NCBI GenBank assembly: GCA_035249985.1
Contig: DATFFP010000068.1
Location: forward strand, 1 to 64,000
DNA: 64,000 bases
Reading direction: 5' to 3'
DNA from: JAICNG01 sp035249985
GTDB lineage: Bacteria; Gemmatimonadota; Gemmatimonadetes; Gemmatimonadales; Gemmatimonadaceae
Below the pieces are notes generated by a model. That model did no database searches, had not been told where the DNA came from, and saw only the letters and a program-made list of their open reading frames with translations. This document shows positions 31,865 to 39,589 of the stretch, one piece after another; position 1 is the first letter of the stretch, and each line of letters begins with the position of its first letter. Made by a program: the position numbers and the translations under genes.

Positions 31865-32163
31865 TGGCGAAGTCAGTCGCAAAGACTCGCGCGAAGCGCA
31901 TCGTGCTGGGCGCCGTGGTGCTGGGGATCGTCGTGTTCGCGGTGCAGGGTGGGGAGTACGGGACGTCCGATCTCGTGAGGCAGCGGACGCGGCGCGAGCG
32001 GCTCGAGTGGCGTATCGATTCGTTGACGCGTCTCGTCGATTCACTGGAGCGCCGCAAACGGGCGATACGCACTGACGCGGCGACGCAGGAGCGCATCGCG
32101 CGCGAAGAATTCGGGATGGTGAAGGGGGAGAAAGAGCTGCTGTACCGGTTCACGGAACCGTAA
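31864..32163 (+). CDS. ftsB: Septum formation initiator (FtsB/DivIC family)
   Basis: A 99-residue bitopic cell-division protein: a basic N-terminus, one transmembrane helix (about 13-29, IVLGAVVLGIVVFAV), then a coiled coil (about 40-75, RRERLEWRIDSLTRLVDSLERR) and the REEFGMVKGEKELLYRF segment shared by the family. It follows eno with overlapping codons. Five bases after its stop begins the locus H repeat. Confidence 0.88.
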   Translation: MAKSVAKTRAKRIVLGAVVLGIVVFAVQGGEYGTSDLVRQRTRRERLEWRIDSLTRLVDSLERRKRAIRTDAATQERIAREEFGMVKGEKELLYRFTEP

Positions 32164-32167
32164 GGCG

Positions 32168-32216
32168 AACGAGGAACGAGAAGCGTGGCGTGACCTCTGC
32201 GGCCTCGTTCCTCGTT
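32168..32216. repeat. Locus H: short gene-end inverted repeat, word AACGAGG
   Basis: Arms 32168-32180 and 32204-32216 are perfect 13-bp reverse complements made of two 7-bp words (AACGAGG AACGAG). It begins four bases after the ftsB stop and lies just upstream of the tRNA promoter. The same word recurs at locus I. Confidence 0.85.
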
Positions 32217-32225
32217 GTCTTAACC

Positions 32226-32254
32226 TTGACCAAGCTCCCGAAAAGGACTAGCTT
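32226..32254 (+). promoter_or_regulatory. Sigma70-type promoter of the tRNA-fMet gene
   Basis: TTGACC (32226-32231) and TAGCTT (32249-32254) are separated by 17 bases. Transcription would start about six bases upstream of the tRNA 5' end. The position and spacing support the call; the -10 box is only a partial match. Confidence 0.55.
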
Positions 32255-32266
32255 TGACTCACCTAT

Positions 32267-32340
<74 letters not shown>

Positions 32341-32345
32341 TGAAG

Positions 32346-32375
32346 ACGGCCGGTCCCACAAGGGCCGGCCGTTTT
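32346..32375 (+). terminator. Hairpin between the two tRNA-Met genes
   Basis: ACGGCCGG-T-CCC pairs with GGG-CCGGCCGT around an ACAA loop and is followed by TTTT. It would terminate or process the initiator tRNA transcript. The second tRNA begins nine bases later, so read-through may be how it is transcribed. Confidence 0.7.
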
Positions 32376-32383
32376 AGGTTCCT

Positions 32384-32457
32384 GGCAGGGTAGCTCAGCC
32401 GGTTAGAGCACGGCACTCATAATGCCGGGGTCGCGGGTTCGAGTCCCGCCCCTGCTA
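32384..32457 (+). tRNA. tRNA-Met (elongator, anticodon CAT)
   Basis: A 74-base cloverleaf with anticodon CAT at 32418-32420. The anticodon arm CGGCA-CTCATAA-TGCCG and GGGTC variable loop resemble elongator tRNA-Met. The tRNA-Ile2 that TilS modifies also has CAT, so Ile2 is a minor alternative. Only a weak G-T pair closes the acceptor stem. CCA is not encoded. Confidence 0.93.
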
Positions 32458-32461
32458 TCGA

Positions 32462-32491
32462 CGAGCCAATCACTTACAGGTGGTTGGCTCG
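32462..32491 (+). terminator. Hairpin after tRNA-Met
   Basis: CGAGCCAATCAC pairs with GTGGTTGGCTCG at 11 of 12 positions around a TTACAG loop, four bases after the tRNA. No T run follows. It probably ends or processes the tRNA transcript. Confidence 0.5.
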
Positions 32492-33185
32492 ACTCGTTGT
32501 GAGCTAAAATATCTACCGCCGTACTCGTTCCGCGGACGACACGTTCTCGCCGCACCAACGGGCAAGGGTGCCCTCGAACGAGACGGGCATCTCTAGACGA
32601 GACGAAGTGGCATCGCGGCATGCCAGCCGTGCGGTGACGGCCTAACGAGGCGGCCCAGGCTCCGGCACCTCGTTGAGCAGATCAAGAGCGCCCGAAGCGC
32701 TGGCGCCGGCGCGCGAGCACCTGCGGCTGCATTGGTGCCGTTCACCCGCTGCGAGCCTCCCTTGAAGGGCGTACAATGGGGATCCTGGGTCCGAGAATCC
32801 GCGCGAGGTTTGGGTGCTGTTGCGCGAATGCGACTCTTGACTTGCGGACGCGCCGAGGCATTGTAGACCCACGGGTGATAGTCGCGGCGCCGCTGCCGCC
32901 ACCGTCGACTGCTTTCGGCAGCCCAATCCGTGTTGCTGTTCTTGGCGCGGCCTCGTCGCTTCAAGCTCGGCCCGTCGGGGAGTGTGACGGTCCGCCCTCT
33001 CGCACCACGGTGTCGAAAAGCGCCCGTGCGATGCGCTTTCCCGAGCCCAAGACAACCGCCATGGTATCGGCCTGTGCGTCTCGGGCCGCAGTGTTCCACT
33101 TCGGCGACCGCGCCAATCCTCACGCTACTTCCGCCTCGGAACTGCGCACGTCGACGCCTCAGCCGCCTCTCGCCTGGAGGGCGCG
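32492..33185. other. 694-base gene-free stretch, possible remnant DNA
   Basis: No reading frame here has a recognisable family, a ribosome site with a plausible start, or codon use like the neighbours. Frames exist on both strands but are Arg/Ser/Pro-rich shadows. A 39-base imperfect palindrome bounded by GCCTAAC and GTTGAGC (32640-32678) is the only structured element. The stretch lies between the tRNA-Met pair and two atypical small genes, which fits decayed acquired DNA, but nothing in it identifies a source. Confidence 0.5.
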
Positions 33186-33464
33186 ATGAACCAGAGTGAG
33201 ATTCGTGACCGGGTCGATGCGGTTGAGCGGTTAACCCAGCTCTTCAGAATGGAAAGGATGGTTCATCTGGGCGTTACATCGATTTCCCTGGTGATGCTAT
33301 TGGTGAGCGCCGGTGTTTTGATCGTGAACAAGCGGGCGGGGTCCGTAGAGCTTACAATGATGTTCGGCTCCTCCGGGCTCATTACGTACTCAGCCAGCCG
33401 CCTGCTCCACATGTGGAACCAGGCGCTCTCCATGGTCGCGCCGAAACTGGGTGAGTCCAAGTGA
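33186..33464 (+). CDS. Hypothetical small membrane protein, 92 residues
   Basis: ATG 33186 is preceded by TGGAGGGCGCG, a good ribosome site. The product has an amphipathic start (EIRDRVDAVERLTQLFRMER), a strong transmembrane helix (about 31-48) and a second, weaker hydrophobic segment (about 55-72). Codon use is unlike the rest of the window, with TTA, CTA, ACA, AGA, AGG and GTA in one short gene. It is coupled to the next gene by a GTGA overlap. No family was recognised. Confidence 0.65.
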   Translation: MNQSEIRDRVDAVERLTQLFRMERMVHLGVTSISLVMLLVSAGVLIVNKRAGSVELTMMFGSSGLITYSASRLLHMWNQALSMVAPKLGESK

Positions 33465-34126
33465 ACGCTGCGGAGAGCGCGCAGTTGGACAGTCTCGCAC
33501 GAGCGTCCAGGCGAACAGCGCTTCTCGGTCTTTTAGGCGCGCTTTTCGTTTTGGCTTCTCTCCTGTACAGCGCCTATAGGCTACGAGGGCTCGAGCGACA
33601 GGTAGCGACCACGCGGCATCAGATCGATTCGCTTCAGGCGCAAGCGCGGGCGCTGCAGGAGCAGCTAGACAGCACGCGCGCTCGCTTGGGTGTGGCGCGG
33701 CGGGCGCTGGAGGATGCCGCGATCTCGCTGTCGCGCTCCGAGCAAGCATCGCACTGGATAAGGCGTGGGATCAACCGGTATCAGCGCGGCGAATACACCG
33801 AGGCGATTAGGGCGTATCGAGAGGCGTTGAAAACGGATTCCACGAACCATTTCGCCTATGCCTATATGGGCTACGCGTACTACCGGAGCAAACGGTATCC
33901 CGACGCGATTCATAGTCTGCGGGAAGCCGTTAGGCACTCCCCCGAGTACGATCGCGGCTACTATAATCTTGCGCTCGCAGAATGGTACGGCGGTAGCCGT
34001 CTCGAAGCGCTCAGATCATTGAGCAAGGCTGTCACGATCAATCCCGCGCTCCGGGACACCATAAAACAGGACCGTCAATTTGCCGAGCTGTTGCGGTCGG
34101 CCGAGGCACAAAGCCTTGTGTTTTAG
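33461..34126 (+). CDS. Membrane-anchored coiled-coil TPR protein
   Basis: A 221-residue protein starting at GTG 33461, overlapping the upstream stop. A transmembrane helix (about 20-40) is followed by a coiled coil (about 45-90, rich in Q/R/L heptads) and then two or three tetratricopeptide repeats (about 98-200: GINRYQRGEYTEAIRAYREAL, MGYAYYRSKRYPDAIHSLREA, LALAEWYGGSRLEALRSL). It probably forms an assembly with the 92-residue membrane protein. The TPR part is typical; the partner and function are unknown. Confidence 0.75.
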   Translation: MNAAESAQLDSLARASRRTALLGLLGALFVLASLLYSAYRLRGLERQVATTRHQIDSLQAQARALQEQLDSTRARLGVARRALEDAAISLSRSEQASHWIRRGINRYQRGEYTEAIRAYREALKTDSTNHFAYAYMGYAYYRSKRYPDAIHSLREAVRHSPEYDRGYYNLALAEWYGGSRLEALRSLSKAVTINPALRDTIKQDRQFAELLRSAEAQSLVF

Positions 34127-34286
34127 GCGGGTCCGGACGACCGCGTGACCTGGCGAGCGAGGATGCTCCGCTCACGCCAGACCTGGCAAGGCGGTATCCG
34201 GCGGTCACCTCGTTATCTTCCGGCAGGGCACGGTTGCCGCATGAGCGGACAATGGCAGCGTCCACTACGAGTGCTTGCGAGGAGCC

Positions 34287-34514
34287 ATGAAGGAAATTGA
34301 CCGGGTCGTGCGCGACGAACGGGGCCAAAACTGGAAAGTCGGCTTCCTCGCGTGGCGACCGAGTGGAGGCGCGAACTATCCGGACCTGCGTGGCCGGATG
34401 CGGCTCGCGTGTACGCCGCCCACAGGAAACGTGGTCTACATCGAGCTCCCCACGGCCGAGGCGCGGAGCGATGAGGCGGTGCTGGAGGAGATCTACAAGA
34501 GTCCGGGCGCGTAA
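34287..34514 (+). CDS. Hypothetical 75-residue protein
   Basis: ATG 34287 has GAGGAG just upstream. The small soluble protein begins MKEIDRVVRDERGQNWKVGF and ends in an acidic helix (SDEAVLEEIYKSPGA); the central part is beta-like. A strong intrinsic terminator follows 20 bases after the stop, which supports a real, independently transcribed gene. The 160 bases before it hold only an imperfect hairpin around 34150-34185. No family was recognised. Confidence 0.6.
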   Translation: MKEIDRVVRDERGQNWKVGFLAWRPSGGANYPDLRGRMRLACTPPTGNVVYIELPTAEARSDEAVLEEIYKSPGA

Positions 34515-34534
34515 GGCGGTACCAGTGTACGGAA

Positions 34535-34562
34535 GCGCACCCTGCGGGGTGCGCTTTTTTTT
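34535..34562 (+). terminator. Intrinsic terminator
   Basis: Perfect 8-bp stem GCGCACCC/GGGTGCGC with a TGCG loop followed by eight Ts. It ends the 75-residue gene. It is one of the two clearest textbook terminators with a long T run in the window. Confidence 0.93.
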
Positions 34563-34742
34563 GGTTCGTGGCGTGGCGCCAACCAATTGTTCACGAATTG
34601 GCCGCGCTGGTACGCTTTCCGCTAATGGTGCTCGCGGCTCTCGAAGCCATGTTCGTTTCGCTCGGTCGCTGGGATTGGAGGGCACGTTGCCCGCCCCCAA
34701 TGCCGACTGGCGCATCACGTTTCACCAGGATCGAGCTCGGAG

Positions 34743-35546
34743 ATGCCCAACGCCACGCGCACGGGTACGTTGATCACTGCGTACGACCAGACGGCGGAGG
34801 AAAACCGGTTTCTCCGGATGCTGCCGCCCTCGTCGTACTATCGGATCCGTCCGTATCTCGAAGCGATTCAACTCCCAAAGAAGTTTGTGGTCTGGAATGT
34901 CGATGATCCCATCGACTTCGTCTATTTTCCGCGACGCTGCGTGCTGTCGTTGCTCGTCATGCTCAAGCACCGCGCCCCGGTAGAGGCAGCTACCGTCGGC
35001 AACGAAGGATTGCTGGGGATGAGCACCGTTCTCGGTGCCGACCGAAGCCCGTTGCTCGTTCTGGCACAGATCCCCGGAGAGGCGTTGCGCATCGGCGCGA
35101 GAATCTTTCACGAAATCGTCGAGGACGACGCATCGCTCCGGCTGCTGACGCTGCGATACTCGCACGCCTTGCTGGAGCAGACCGCGCAGTCGGTCGCGTG
35201 CAATCGCCGCCACAGCACCGTGCAACGATGCGCGCGGTGGCTGCTCATGACGCACGACCGCGCGCACGCCGATGAGTTCGGGCTGACGCACCAGTTCCTC
35301 GCCATGATGCTGGGCGTCCGCCGCGCGAGCGTGACCGTGGCTGCGGGCGAGCTCCAGCGCGCGAAGCTCATTCGCTACCTGTATGGCCGCGTGGTGATCG
35401 AGAATCGCCCGGGCCTGGAGGAGGCGGCGTGCGAGTGCTACCAGGTCGTGCAGGATCGCTTCCACCGCTTGTTCGCCACGTACGACTCGAACGGCAACGG
35501 CGCACCTGCGCCGGGGAGCAGAGTGGCGGTCGTCGGCTCCCCTTGA
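34743..35546 (+). CDS. Crp/Fnr-family transcriptional regulator
   Basis: A 267-residue regulator. Residues of about 30-140 form a cyclic-nucleotide-binding-like beta barrel (YFPRRCVLSLLVML ... VGNEGLLGMSTVLG) without the PRPAA-type cAMP phosphate motif, so the ligand is unclear. The C-terminal winged helix lies at about 170-235 (FGLTHQFLAMMLGVRRASVTV). No Fe-S cysteines are at the N-terminus. The type with EGLLG and MLGVRR resembles membrane- or stress-linked Crp relatives. A TetR gene follows at 31 bases. Confidence 0.85.
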   Translation: MPNATRTGTLITAYDQTAEENRFLRMLPPSSYYRIRPYLEAIQLPKKFVVWNVDDPIDFVYFPRRCVLSLLVMLKHRAPVEAATVGNEGLLGMSTVLGADRSPLLVLAQIPGEALRIGARIFHEIVEDDASLRLLTLRYSHALLEQTAQSVACNRRHSTVQRCARWLLMTHDRAHADEFGLTHQFLAMMLGVRRASVTVAAGELQRAKLIRYLYGRVVIENRPGLEEAACECYQVVQDRFHRLFATYDSNGNGAPAPGSRVAVVGSP

Positions 35547-35577
35547 CAGAAAAGTACGATCGTTCGCATCGTTCGCC

Positions 35578-36180
35578 ATGCGCAAGGGCGAAGCGACCCG
35601 CGAACGAATCCTCGAATCAGCCCTCGAGCTCGCCAGCACGGAAGGGCTGAGCGGCCTGTCGATCGGCCGGCTCGCCGATCGCAACGGCATGTCGAAGAGC
35701 GGACTGTTCGCGCACTTCGGCTCCAAGGAAGGGTTGCAGCTCGACGTGCTCGAGCTCGCCACGGCGAAATTCCGCGACAGCGTCTTCACCCCGGCGCTCC
35801 GGGCCGACCGCGGCGAGCCCCGCCTTCGTGCGCTGTTCACCCACTGGTTGGATTGGGCCGATCATCAGTCGCTGCCCGGGGGGTGTCTCTTCACCGCGGC
35901 GGCCGCGGAGCTGGACGACCAGCCAGGTCCCGCGCGCGACGCCCTCGTCGACGCCCAACGACAGTGGACGGACACGCTCGCACGCGCCGCGCGAATCGCG
36001 ATCGAGGAGCGCCACTTCCGCTCCGACGTCGACCCGCGCCTGTTCGCCTTCCAGCTCCACTCGATCCTGCTCGGCTACCATCACGCCCGTCGTCTGCTCC
36101 GTGATCCCGAGGCTGGCCGCCGCGCACACGACGCCTTCGAGGCGTTGATCACCAGCGCCCGTCCCCGCAAAACACGCTGA
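35578..36180 (+). CDS. TetR-family transcriptional regulator
   Basis: A 200-residue repressor. The N-terminal helix-turn-helix is typical (RERILESALELASTEGLSG then RLADRNGMSKSGLFAHFGSKEG, about 8-52). The C-terminal ligand domain matches the TetR_C type with LPGGCLFTAAAAELDDQPGP. It lies two bases before an alpha/beta-hydrolase gene and probably regulates it; an operator was not identified. Confidence 0.9.
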   Translation: MRKGEATRERILESALELASTEGLSGLSIGRLADRNGMSKSGLFAHFGSKEGLQLDVLELATAKFRDSVFTPALRADRGEPRLRALFTHWLDWADHQSLPGGCLFTAAAAELDDQPGPARDALVDAQRQWTDTLARAARIAIEERHFRSDVDPRLFAFQLHSILLGYHHARRLLRDPEAGRRAHDAFEALITSARPRKTR

Positions 36181-36182
36181 CC

Positions 36183-37067
36183 ATGGAAACGTCGCCTGCC
36201 GTCAAGCGCCCGGCGCGCCGCAGAAAAAGCACGAGCGTTCGCATTGCCTCGCTCCATCTTGCACTCCTGCGAGGGTACTTCGGGCTCCTGGGCCGTGCAT
36301 CACCGAGGGCCGCCGAGCGCCAGGCGGCGCTGCTCTTCTGCTTCCCGCGGAGGCTGGAGCACCGCGACGTACCACGGGTTCCCGCACACGCGCGAGAGCA
36401 GCTCGTGTCGTCGGGGTCGAGGCGTCTCGCGGCGTGGACGTGGGGCGAGGGTCCGCGCGTCCTTCTCGCACATGGGTGGGAAGGCACCGCGCGCGACATG
36501 GTGCCCATCGCGAACGCCCTCGTGCCGCACGGGCGGAGCGTCACGGTCTTCGACATGCCGGCCCATGGACGCTCGACCGGGCGAACGACGACATTGATCG
36601 AGATGGCCGACGCCCTCGCGGCCGTGGCACGGGAAACGGGCGCCCCCGACGCCGTGGTGGGGCATTCGTTAGGTGCCGCCGCCGCGGTGCTCGCGCTCCG
36701 CGACGGTCTTCCCGCGTCGTCGACGGCGCTGCTCGCGCCGGTCGCCGAGCCGTGGCTGTTCCTGCAGCGGATGGCCGAGATGCTCGCCTTCTCCGACGCG
36801 CGATATCACGGCCTGGTTGCCGCGCTCGAGCGCCGCGCCGGTGTCGCCATTCACAATATCGACGGCGTGGCCGCGGCGCGCACCCTCGATGCGCGTGCAC
36901 TCATCCTCCACGATCCCGCGGATCGTCAGGTGCCGTTCTCGCAGGGGGAGACGCTCGCCAATGCCTGGCGCGGCGCGACCCTCCATCCGGTGACGGGCCT
37001 GGGGCACCGCCGGGTGCTGTACGATGCGGACGCGGTTCAGCGAGTGGTACGGCACCTCATCGGCTAA
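36183..37067 (+). CDS. Alpha/beta-hydrolase
   Basis: A 294-residue hydrolase. It has an oxyanion segment LLAHGWEGTARDM near residue 94, the nucleophile elbow GHSLGAA near 160 (catalytic Ser), an Asp in HDPADRQVPF near 245, and a catalytic His in GLGHRRVLYD near 276. There is no signal peptide. Substrates cannot be inferred. The gene follows a TetR gene at two bases and its stop overlaps the start of locus I. Confidence 0.85.
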   Translation: METSPAVKRPARRRKSTSVRIASLHLALLRGYFGLLGRASPRAAERQAALLFCFPRRLEHRDVPRVPAHAREQLVSSGSRRLAAWTWGEGPRVLLAHGWEGTARDMVPIANALVPHGRSVTVFDMPAHGRSTGRTTTLIEMADALAAVARETGAPDAVVGHSLGAAAAVLALRDGLPASSTALLAPVAEPWLFLQRMAEMLAFSDARYHGLVAALERRAGVAIHNIDGVAAARTLDARALILHDPADRQVPFSQGETLANAWRGATLHPVTGLGHRRVLYDADAVQRVVRHLIG

Positions 37068-37180
37068 CGGTGAAGACGGCAGAGCTCAACGAACGAGCAC
37101 GGGGAAACCGTCAGGACGACTCTCGTCGCGCGCCTCGTTCCTCGTTCCTCGTTCGGTTGAACTCTGCCATCGTTGCCGTT
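37066..37180. repeat. Locus I: gene-end inverted repeat, word CCTCGTT
   Basis: The left arm (37066-37097) starts inside the hydrolase stop codon; the right arm (37148-37180) pairs with it at about 27 of 33 positions. Three tandem CCTCGTT words lie at 37133-37154. The outer flank of the right arm, read on the minus strand, is GAACGGCAACGATGGCAGAG, nearly the flank of locus E, while the inner word matches locus H. The remaining 148 bases to the next gene show no clear element. Confidence 0.85.
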
Positions 37181-37328
37181 CTTCCCGAACATTCACCGCC
37201 CAATACCTAACGGGCGTGACGCGCATCACGCGCCGGACGTGCGACTAATCCCTCGCCGGATTCCGCCGCCTAGCGAGGGTATGATTCTCGCTTAATAGGC
37301 CCGTGAGGCCGGTGCGAGGAACGCGACG

Positions 37329-39287
37329 ATGAAGTCGCATCCGCGGCTTCGTCCTTTCGCACGGGGAGGTGGGACGATGTTGGCAGCACTCCTCCCGTTG
37401 GCCATGGTGCTTGGGGCACCCTTGCTGTGGTCACTCGTCAGGCAGCGACGCGCCAGGGCGCGACGTGCGCTGGAGATGACTCGGCTCGACAATAAGCTCC
37501 AGCGCGCGCGCCACGCCCTCCGCCAGAGCGAGGAGCGGTACGCGCTCGCCGCCCTCGCGGCCAACGACGGTCTGTGGGACTGGGATCTCGTGCGCGACCG
37601 CTGCGATTTCTCTCCGCGGTGGCGCGGCATGCTCGGTCTCGAGAATACGCCACTCCTGCCACTCGCTCGCGAATGGCTCGATCGCGTGCATCCCGACGAT
37701 GCGACGCGACTCCGTGCCGACATCGACGCGCTCCTCACCGGGACTTCGCCGCGCCTGGAGAGCGAGCATCGCCTGCGACACGCGGACGGCAACTGGCGAT
37801 GGGTGCTCGTGCGGGCGCTGGCGCTGCGCGAAGGTGACTTGCGGCCGCTGCGCATCGCGGGCTCGATGACCGACATCAGCGCACGGAAGCGCGCCGAGGA
37901 GGAACTGCGCCGCGCCGCGATGCACGATGCGCTCACCGGGCTCGTCAACCGCGCTTACTTCCTCGAGTCGCTGGAGCGCGCCGTCGCGCGCGTGCAGCGC
38001 CGGCCCGACAAGACGATCGCGCTCCTCTTCCTCGATCTCGATCGCTTCAAGCAGATCAACGACGGCCTTGGCCACCTTGCCGGCGACCGGCTTCTCACCA
38101 GCATCGCGCGGCGCCTGCAAGGGTGCGTTCGCCCCGGCGACGTGCTGGCCCGCCTGGGCGGAGACGAATTCGCGGTGCTGCTCGACGATCTCAAGGATCC
38201 GACCGACGCCACGCGCATCGCCGAGCGGATGCAGGAGGCGCTGCACGGCCCGCTCCGCAACGACGAGAGCGAAGTCGTCGTCACCGCCAGCATCGGCATC
38301 GCGTTCGGGGGCGCGGATCTCGAGGGGTATGAGGAACTGCTGCGCGACGCCGATCTCGCGATGTATCGCGCGAAGGCGAGCGGGAAAGCGCGGTTCGAGG
38401 TGTTCGACACCGGCTCCCGCGCGACCGAGCGCGCTCGCATGGAGCTCGAGAACGATCTGCGTCGCGCGCTCGAGCGCGGCGAGCTCCGCGTTCACTACCA
38501 ACCGATCGTCAATGCGGGCGACGGACGCATCGTCGCGTTCGAGGCGCTTGCACGCTGGGCGCACCCACAGCGCGGCCTCCTCAACGCCGCCTCCTTCATC
38601 CCATTGGCCGAGGAGAGCGGCACGATCTCGGCGCTCGGGCGGTGGGTGCTGCGCGAAGCGCTCGCGCAGCTCGCCCAGTGGCAGCGGGACTACCCCTCGG
38701 AGCGGCCGCTCGGGGTGAGCGTCAACCTTTCGCCGCGCGAGGTGCTCCAGCCGCGGCTTCCGTCCAACGTGGCCGAGGCGCTGCGCGAGGCGAACGTGTC
38801 GCCGGAGTCGCTCGCTCTCGAGATTACCGAGAGTCTGTTCATCGATACGGGCGATGCCACCCTCGCGACGCTTCGCGAGCTCGCCGGCCTGGGCGTGAAG
38901 CTTCACCTCGATGACTTCGGGACTGGTTACTCCTCCCTCAGCTACCTCCACCGCTTTCCCATCTCGGCGGTGAAGATCGACCGCTACTTCGTGAGCCGGC
39001 TCGACGCGGCGGAGTGCGAGGAGATCGTTCGCTCCGTCGTCGAGCTCTCGAAGCGGCTGGGCATGGATACGATCGCCGAGGGCGCGGAATCGGACGAGCA
39101 GGGCGTGCGCCTTCGCGACATCGGGTGCAACCTGCTCCAGGGCTATGCGTGCGCACGCCCGGTGCCGCCGCGAGAGGCGGAGGCGCTGCTGGCCCGCCAG
39201 GCGGGGATGAGCGAGCGCTCGCGTTCCATCGCATCGGCACACCTGTTCACGCCGCACAGCGACATTCATCCCTCGCTTGGAGCCTAA
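37329..39287 (+). CDS. PAS-GGDEF-EAL c-di-GMP turnover protein
   Basis: A 652-residue signalling protein (ATG 37329; ATG 37377 possible). One N-terminal transmembrane helix (about 17-36) is followed by a short coiled coil, a PAS_3-type domain (about 70-185), a GGDEF domain with GGDEF at 277-281, and an EAL domain with Glu405-Ala-Leu. An RxxD inhibitory site lies exactly five residues before GGDEF (RPGD). EAL residues are intact (VSVNLSP, EITES, DDFGTGYSSLSYL, VKIDRYFV, LLQGYA). Both activities therefore look possible. Its TAA overlaps the stop of the convergent gene at 39284. Confidence 0.93.
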   Translation: MKSHPRLRPFARGGGTMLAALLPLAMVLGAPLLWSLVRQRRARARRALEMTRLDNKLQRARHALRQSEERYALAALAANDGLWDWDLVRDRCDFSPRWRGMLGLENTPLLPLAREWLDRVHPDDATRLRADIDALLTGTSPRLESEHRLRHADGNWRWVLVRALALREGDLRPLRIAGSMTDISARKRAEEELRRAAMHDALTGLVNRAYFLESLERAVARVQRRPDKTIALLFLDLDRFKQINDGLGHLAGDRLLTSIARRLQGCVRPGDVLARLGGDEFAVLLDDLKDPTDATRIAERMQEALHGPLRNDESEVVVTASIGIAFGGADLEGYEELLRDADLAMYRAKASGKARFEVFDTGSRATERARMELENDLRRALERGELRVHYQPIVNAGDGRIVAFEALARWAHPQRGLLNAASFIPLAEESGTISALGRWVLREALAQLAQWQRDYPSERPLGVSVNLSPREVLQPRLPSNVAEALREANVSPESLALEITESLFIDTGDATLATLRELAGLGVKLHLDDFGTGYSSLSYLHRFPISAVKIDRYFVSRLDAAECEEIVRSVVELSKRLGMDTIAEGAESDEQGVRLRDIGCNLLQGYACARPVPPREAEALLARQAGMSERSRSIASAHLFTPHSDIHPSLGA

Positions 39288-39586
39288 CGGCCGGCGGTCG
39301 TGCGGATGTCGATGGTTCGCCCGTCCGCCGAGATGGATGTCGTGGCCTCGCGGCCAGCCTCCAGTGATCGGAGCGCGTCCGACTCGATGAACCAGTGTTC
39401 GTGCGCCTCCGGCCGGCAGGTGCAAGGCATCGACGCAACCATGGCGCGATCGGCGACACCGTCGACCATCACGCTCAGGGGCGAGGACAGCGCGAGAAGC
39501 CGGGCGGCGGTGTCCGGGGAGATCTCGTGCTTGCCGTCCCGCGCGGTCTTGCGGGACACGGCGCGCGTCTCGAGGACTTCGCTCAC
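39284..39586 (-). CDS. Hypothetical protein, 100 residues
   Basis: Starts at GTG 39586, three bases after the DUF72 stop on the same strand, so the two genes are probably co-transcribed. The product has a CTCRPEAHEHWFIE segment with two Cys and two His, and an acidic/Arg tail (SISADGRTIDIRTTAGR). The stop overlaps the TAA of the convergent GGDEF-EAL gene. No family was recognised. Confidence 0.6.
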   Translation of the reverse strand: MSEVLETRAVSRKTARDGKHEISPDTAARLLALSSPLSVMVDGVADRAMVASMPCTCRPEAHEHWFIESDALRSLEAGREATTSISADGRTIDIRTTAGR

Positions 39587-39589
39587 CGC

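Noticed and set aside
32640..32678. attC-like palindrome bounded by GCCTAAC and GTTGAGC, suggesting an integron cassette site
   Set aside because: It is 39 bases, too short for a normal attC, lacks clear L boxes, no second site or integrase is near, and GCCTAAC is frequent throughout the window.
32593..33189. Overlapping open frames on both strands in the gene-free stretch
   Set aside because: They have no recognisable domain, start context or codon bias, and they overlap each other on opposite strands.
34563..34742. Possible HigB/RelE toxin tail (a DWRITF-like segment) before the Crp gene
   Set aside because: Only about ten residues resemble the family, there is no start or antitoxin, and the frame is not supported upstream.
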